A stretch of DNA of 8,547 nucleotides from assembly GCA_029261955.1 (NCBI GenBank), contig JAJDAI010001221.1:1-8547 (forward strand), in the 5' to 3' direction. The position numbers and the translations under genes were made by a program. Numbering within the stretch: the first letter of the stretch is position 1; every line of letters begins with the position of its first letter. This DNA is from Deltaproteobacteria bacterium (GTDB lineage Bacteria; Myxococcota_A; UBA796; UBA9615). This document shows, one piece after another, positions 5,003 to 8,547 of this stretch. The notes below the pieces were generated by a model. It was not told the DNA's origin and did no database searches. It was given only the letters and a program-made list of their open reading frames with translations.

Positions 5003-7406
5003 CGGCAAGCTCGACCAACTAGAGATCGAGCACCAGGACTCGCAGCTCCTCAAGGGGAACATCTACAAGGGCCGCGTGGCCAACGTAGAAGCGAGCCTGA
5101 ACGCCTGCTTCGTCGAATTCGGCGCAGAGAAGCAGGGCTTCCTCCCCCTCGACGAGATCAACCCGGCCGCGTACCACATCAAGGCGAAGGGCTCAGGCAA
5201 GCCCCGCATCGAAGATGTGATGCGCAAGGGCCGCGAGCTGATCGTCCAGGTCGTCAAGGACCCCATCGGCAACAAGGGCGCTGCCCTGACCACGCGGGTC
5301 TCGCTCGCGGGTCGCTACATCGTGCTGATGCCGTTGGACGACGTGCGCGGCGTCTCGCGCAAGATCAGCAACGACGCGCAGCGGAAGTCCCTCAAGGAGA
5401 TCGCCACCACCCTGAAGGTGCCCAAGGAGTACGGCTTCATCGTCCGCACCGCGGGCATGGACCGGACGAAGACCGACCTGAACCGCGACGCGGCTCAGCT
5501 GGTCCGGGCCTGGAAGGACGTGCTCAAGAACTCCAAGCCCGCCAAGGCGCCGGAGTTGCTCTACGAAGACAGCGACCTCGTCGTGCGCATGCTGCGCGAC
5601 CACTACTCCACGGAGGTGACCGAGGTCCTGATCGACACGGAGGAGGCCTTCCAGAAGGCCCACGACTACTTCTCCGTCGTGATGCCTCGCAGCAAGGATG
5701 TGCTGACCGCCTACAGCGACCGGGTCCCGCTCTTCACGCGGTACCAGGTGGAGCGGCAGGTCGAGCAGATCTTCAGCCGGCGCGCGGACCTCAAGTCCGG
5801 GGGCTACATCCTCATCGACCCGACCGAGGCGCTGATCAGCATCGACGTCAACTCGGGCCGGTCGACGAAGCAGAAGAGCCAGGAAGACACGGCGCTGCAC
5901 ACGAACCTGGAGGCGGCGGCCGAGATCGCCCGCCAGCTCCGGCTGCGTGACCTCGGTGGCCTGATCGTCATCGACTTCATCGACATGCCCGCGAACAAGT
6001 CGAACCGCGCGGTCGAGAAGGTCCTCAAGACCTCCCTGAAGGACGACAAGGCGCGCACCTACGTCGGCAAGATCAGCGAGAACGGGCTGCTCGAGGTCAA
6101 CCGCCAGCGGCTGAAGCAGGCGCTGACGCTGCGGACCCACCGCCCCTGTCCCACCTGCGACGGCCGCGGGATCATCCCGAGCCAGGACTTCGTGGCCCAC
6201 AAGCTGCTGCGCAGCATCGAGGCCAAGGCCGCCAACGGGAGCTTCGCGAAGGTCACCATCAGCCTGCACCCCGAGCTGGCCGATCACCTTCAGAACACCC
6301 ACCGCCGCGACATCGTGATGATCGAGCAGCGCTTCGGCGTGCTCATCGCGGTCGAGGGCCGCCCGGGCGTGCACCGCGGCGAGGAGGAGGTGGCCTACGC
6401 CGGCCTCGGCGGGCTGGCGGAGAGCGAGAAGCGGGTCGTCGAGCAGATGCGCGAGGAGATCCCCGAGCTGAGGCCCTTCGTGGTCCGCGCCTCCAACCCC
6501 GTGTCCATCGACGCCGAGGCGCTCGCCGAGGTCCTCCAGAGCACCCCCGAAGAGGAGGAGGCCGAGGAGGAGGGCAAGAAGAAGCGCGGCCGCCGCCGCC
6601 GCCGCAAGCGCAAGGGCGAGGGCGAAGGCGAGCGAGCTGAGGGGGCCGAGGCCGCCGAGGGCGAGCAGGCCGAAGGCAACGGCGACGCTGCAGCAGCGGG
6701 CGAAGAAGGCGAAGGCGAAGAGGGCGAGGAGCGGCCCCGCCGTCGCCGTCGTCGTCGTCGTCGCGGTCGCGGTCGCTCCGAGGAGGCGAAGACCGAAGAA
6801 GGCGCCGAGGCGCCGACCGAAGGCGAACAGAGCGAGGAGTCCCCGACCGAAGGCGAGTCCGAGGACGTCCAGGGCGAAGAGGGAGACGAGGATGAGCAGC
6901 AGCTCTCCCGCTCCCAGAAGCGCCGCATGCGCCGCAAGCGCCGCCGCAACGAAGAAGGCGGCGAGCTCGGCGAAGAGGACGACACGCTCGGCGGTGAAGA
7001 AGGCGAAGAGGGCGACGCCGAAGAGCTGAACCTCGACGACCTCGAAGAGATCGAAGAGGTCGCCGCCGGCCCCGACGAGGACGACGACGACGAGGAGTCG
7101 GCCGAAGAGTCCAGCGGAGACGACGGGGAGGCCAGCGCGCCTGCCGACGAGGCGACCGAGGACGCAGCCGCAGAGGCCGCGCCCGCAGAGGCCGCAGCCG
7201 AAGGCGACGAGCCGGCCCCGCGCCGCCGTCGCCGCCGTCGCCGTCGCAAGCCGCGCGCCGAAGGTGAAGAGGGTGCCGAGCCCGCGCAGGCAGCCGCCGC
7301 CCCCGAGGAGCCGGCCGAGCCCGAAGAGCCCGAGGGCCCGCCGCCCGGCCACTCGCTGGTCGCGCCCGCCGCCGACGGCCTGTTTGGCGACCTGACCGAG
7401 GTCTGA
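4950..7406 (+). CDS. rne: Ribonuclease E/G with long charged disordered tail
   Basis: An 818-residue endoribonuclease that cuts single-stranded A/U-rich RNA in mRNA decay and rRNA/tRNA processing. The start ATG at 4950 gives the family N-terminus MLINATRTTEVRAAILNDGK; a GTG at 4908 would add 14 non-conserved residues. The S1 domain spans about residues 36-118. The 5'-sensor residues are Val125, Arg166 and Thr167 (E. coli 128, 169, 170). The catalytic Asp299 (in SIDVNSG) and Asp342 (in VIDFIDM) lie 43 apart, as in E. coli 303/346. The Zn-link CPTC is at 400-403, followed by the small domain to about 530. Residues 535-818 are Glu/Ala/Gly-rich and disordered, broken by four Arg-rich blocks (543-555, 597-609, 657-666, 758-769) and ending in a less charged island, HSLVAPAADGLFGDLTEV. 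The tail probably binds RNA and partner proteins, as in E. coli RNase E. No Shine-Dalgarno sequence precedes the ATG. Confidence 0.96.
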   Translation: MLINATRTTEVRAAILNDGKLDQLEIEHQDSQLLKGNIYKGRVANVEASLNACFVEFGAEKQGFLPLDEINPAAYHIKAKGSGKPRIEDVMRKGRELIVQVVKDPIGNKGAALTTRVSLAGRYIVLMPLDDVRGVSRKISNDAQRKSLKEIATTLKVPKEYGFIVRTAGMDRTKTDLNRDAAQLVRAWKDVLKNSKPAKAPELLYEDSDLVVRMLRDHYSTEVTEVLIDTEEAFQKAHDYFSVVMPRSKDVLTAYSDRVPLFTRYQVERQVEQIFSRRADLKSGGYILIDPTEALISIDVNSGRSTKQKSQEDTALHTNLEAAAEIARQLRLRDLGGLIVIDFIDMPANKSNRAVEKVLKTSLKDDKARTYVGKISENGLLEVNRQRLKQALTLRTHRPCPTCDGRGIIPSQDFVAHKLLRSIEAKAANGSFAKVTISLHPELADHLQNTHRRDIVMIEQRFGVLIAVEGRPGVHRGEEEVAYAGLGGLAESEKRVVEQMREEIPELRPFVVRASNPVSIDAEALAEVLQSTPEEEEAEEEGKKKRGRRRRRKRKGEGEGERAEGAEAAEGEQAEGNGDAAAAGEEGEGEEGEERPRRRRRRRRRGRGRSEEAKTEEGAEAPTEGEQSEESPTEGESEDVQGEEGDEDEQQLSRSQKRRMRRKRRRNEEGGELGEEDDTLGGEEGEEGDAEELNLDDLEEIEEVAAGPDEDDDDEESAEESSGDDGEASAPADEATEDAAAEAAPAEAAAEGDEPAPRRRRRRRRRKPRAEGEEGAEPAQAAAAPEEPAEPEEPEGPPPGHSLVAPAADGLFGDLTEV

Positions 7407-7421
7407 GGCCCTGAAGGATCC

Positions 7422-7451
7422 GCGCTCCGGGGGCTCACGCCTCCGGGGCGC
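7422..7451 (+). terminator. Strong hairpin after RNase E/G, stable only in the + transcript
   Basis: GCGCTCCGGGGGC (7422-7434), loop TCAC, GCCTCCGGGGCGC (7439-7451): a 13-bp stem in which two pairs are G-U wobbles. On the opposite strand the same positions become A-C mismatches, so the structure favours the RNase mRNA. It begins 15 bases after the RNase stop and ends 5 bases before the end of the convergent gene. No U-tract follows, so it may act as a 3'-end stabiliser or pause site as well as a terminator. Confidence 0.5.
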
Positions 7452-7456
7452 CATCC

Positions 7457-8206
7457 TCAGCGCGGCACGGCCCCCACGGGCTGCTCGGCCAGGACTGCAG
7501 ACGCTCCCCCATCGAACCGCATGAGGCGGGCGCCGCTGGCGTCGACCTCCAGGTACGAGCACCAGTGGAGCCAGTCGCCGAGGCAGACGAGCCCCTCGTC
7601 CCACCAACCCAGCCAATGTCCGTGGCCCAGAACCGCCAGGTCCTGCCCCTCGGCCCGCCGAGCCTGTGCATGGCTCAAGGCCGCGTCCAACCAGCTCTGC
7701 TTGCGCCCATCGAAGCCCAGGCCCCCGTCGACGCCGTGCTTCGCTGACGTGGCCGCGTAGCCGATCCGCTGGCTCAGCCGGGGCCCCAGCACGCTGCAGG
7801 CTGCGCCCATCAGCGGCGATCGCAGGAAGCCGCGCAGCAGGCGGTAGCCAACCCGATCCTGCTCGACCAGGTCCCCGTGCCGGGCGTCGATGGACAGCCC
7901 GCCGACCCGGATCGTCTGCGGCCCGATCCGCACGTCCAGGCGATCACCCACCGCCCGCGCGATGCGCATGTCGTGGTTGCCCTCGACCCAGATCAGCTCC
8001 CGGCCTTCGAGGCGCTCGACCACCGGCGCGAGCGCCGCAGGCACGTGGCCCGGCATGCCGTACCACCAGTCGAACACGTCTCCCAGCAGCACGACGAGCA
8101 CGTCGGCCGGCACGGTGTCCAGAAAGGAGAGCAGGGCCCGGGCCGAGGGGTCGCCGGCCTCGCGGATGTGCAGATCGCTCAGGAAGACAGCGCGCTCTGC
8201 GCTCAC
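7457..8206 (-). CDS. LpxH-like metallophosphoesterase (probable UDP-2,3-diacylglucosamine hydrolase)
   Basis: A 249-residue calcineurin-type phosphoesterase. All core metal motifs are present: FLSDLHI (Asp11, His13), LGDVFDWW (Asp43, Asp46), GNHD (Asn77, His78), ARHGD (His110) and LGHGHW (His195, His197). Order, spacing and length fit LpxH, the membrane-associated enzyme that makes lipid X in lipid A synthesis (E. coli LpxH is 240 residues with metal ligands at nearly the same positions). It differs in having GNHD where E. coli LpxH has GNRD, whose Arg contacts substrate, so the substrate is only probable. The start is GTG at 8206: its first bases overlap the upstream gene's stop as GTGA, indicating translational coupling. 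A longer open frame to 8308 would overlap the upstream gene heavily and is rejected. It converges on the RNase gene, with a hairpin between. Confidence 0.85.
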   Translation of the reverse strand: MSAERAVFLSDLHIREAGDPSARALLSFLDTVPADVLVVLLGDVFDWWYGMPGHVPAALAPVVERLEGRELIWVEGNHDMRIARAVGDRLDVRIGPQTIRVGGLSIDARHGDLVEQDRVGYRLLRGFLRSPLMGAACSVLGPRLSQRIGYAATSAKHGVDGGLGFDGRKQSWLDAALSHAQARRAEGQDLAVLGHGHWLGWWDEGLVCLGDWLHWCSYLEVDASGARLMRFDGGASAVLAEQPVGAVPR

Positions 8207-8547
8207 CCGTGCGTGGCCAGGAAGAAGTAGCGCGCGATGGCGCCCTGCCATTCCTGAACCGCGGTGCTCCAGGTCCAGGTCCAGACCGCGAGGCAGACAA
8301 CCACCCACAGCCCCGACGTGCCCAGCAGGACCGCCCCGAGCCGGGAGCCGCGCCGGGCTGCGCCGACGTTCGAGACGAAGGCCGCGATGGCCGCGACGAC
8401 GAAGGTCCAGAAGAGGACGGAGAAGTGGATGGCGTCCCAGTAGTTCTGGCGCCCCGCGGCGATGGCGTCGCCGAGCGCGTAGACCGCGCCGCCGAACACC
8501 AGCTGCGCGCCGATGCCCGTGGCGAGCACCGGCAACAACGTGCTCTC
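8203..8547 (-). CDS. Multi-pass membrane protein, C-terminal part, unknown function
   Basis: The frame is open to the right edge, so the gene probably begins outside the window; an in-frame TTG at 8538 is a possible but unlikely start. The visible 114 codons hold about three hydrophobic segments: one around LPVLATGIGAQLVFGGAVYA, one around FSVLFWTFVVAAIAAFVS, and one around LGAVLLGTSGLWVVVCLAVW. They are joined by a short polar loop (GRQNYWDA) and an Arg-rich loop (GAARRGSRLG). The C-terminus is ARYFFLATHG. I recognise no family. It overlaps the LpxH-like gene by four bases (GTGA), so the two are one operon and are probably made together, which hints at an envelope role. Confidence 0.65.
   Translation of the reverse strand, partial: ESTLLPVLATGIGAQLVFGGAVYALGDAIAAGRQNYWDAIHFSVLFWTFVVAAIAAFVSNVGAARRGSRLGAVLLGTSGLWVVVCLAVWTWTWSTAVQEWQGAIARYFFLATHG

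Noticed and set aside
4598..5062. Long N-terminal extension of the DUF4177-like protein
   Set aside because: AGGAGG six bases before the GTG at 4597 fixes the start; the extension also overlaps the RNase coding start on the other strand and has no domain-like sequence.
5193..7616. 807-codon open frame antisense to RNase E/G
   Set aside because: It is a shadow of the GC-biased RNase gene: the antisense of Glu/Arg-rich codons gives Leu/Ala/Arg-rich sequence with no family motif, and it overlaps the conserved catalytic domain.
8207..8308. 34-residue N-terminal extension of the LpxH-like protein
   Set aside because: It overlaps the upstream membrane-protein gene; the GTGA junction at 8203-8206 gives a normal coupled start right before the conserved FLSDLHI motif.

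Overview
The window is GC-rich, Gram-negative-type bacterial DNA. Three genes encode lipoproteins, one gene resembles lpxH of lipid A synthesis, and there is an RNase E/G with a long disordered tail. Two lipoproteins carry Asp-rich tethers directly after the lipidated Cys, a style I associate with Myxococcota and other former Deltaproteobacteria. That placement is an inference from style; no rRNA or tRNA lies in the window.

Layout, left to right. (1) The start of a minus-strand lipoprotein gene runs off the left edge. (2) About 420 bp without a convincing gene follows. (3) A secreted TPR-like protein gene (+) meets a phosphofructokinase gene (-) tail to tail with 2 bp between the stop codons. 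(4) A poly-Asp lipoprotein (+) diverges from the phosphofructokinase across 68 bp, and meets a second Asp-repeat lipoprotein (-), which has a PPC-like domain, with 1 bp between stops. (5) A 179-bp gap holds two hairpins. (6) A small DUF4177-like protein with a Gly/Arg tail (-) diverges from RNase E/G (+) across a 352-bp regulatory region. (7) A strong hairpin follows the RNase gene. (8) An LpxH-like metallophosphoesterase (-) is translationally coupled by a 4-base GTGA overlap to an upstream membrane-protein gene that runs off the right edge.

Functionally, the window mixes housekeeping genes (glycolysis, RNA decay, probably lipid A) with lineage-specific envelope proteins. No phage, transposon, CRISPR or defence module is visible. 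The most interesting unit is the divergent pair of RNase E/G and the small DUF4177-like protein. Both end in low-complexity Arg-rich tails sharing a run of Arg followed by Lys-Pro, they share one upstream region, and the RNase leader holds a good promoter and a candidate overlapping small ORF. This could be an RNA-decay accessory pair, but the link is only inferred.
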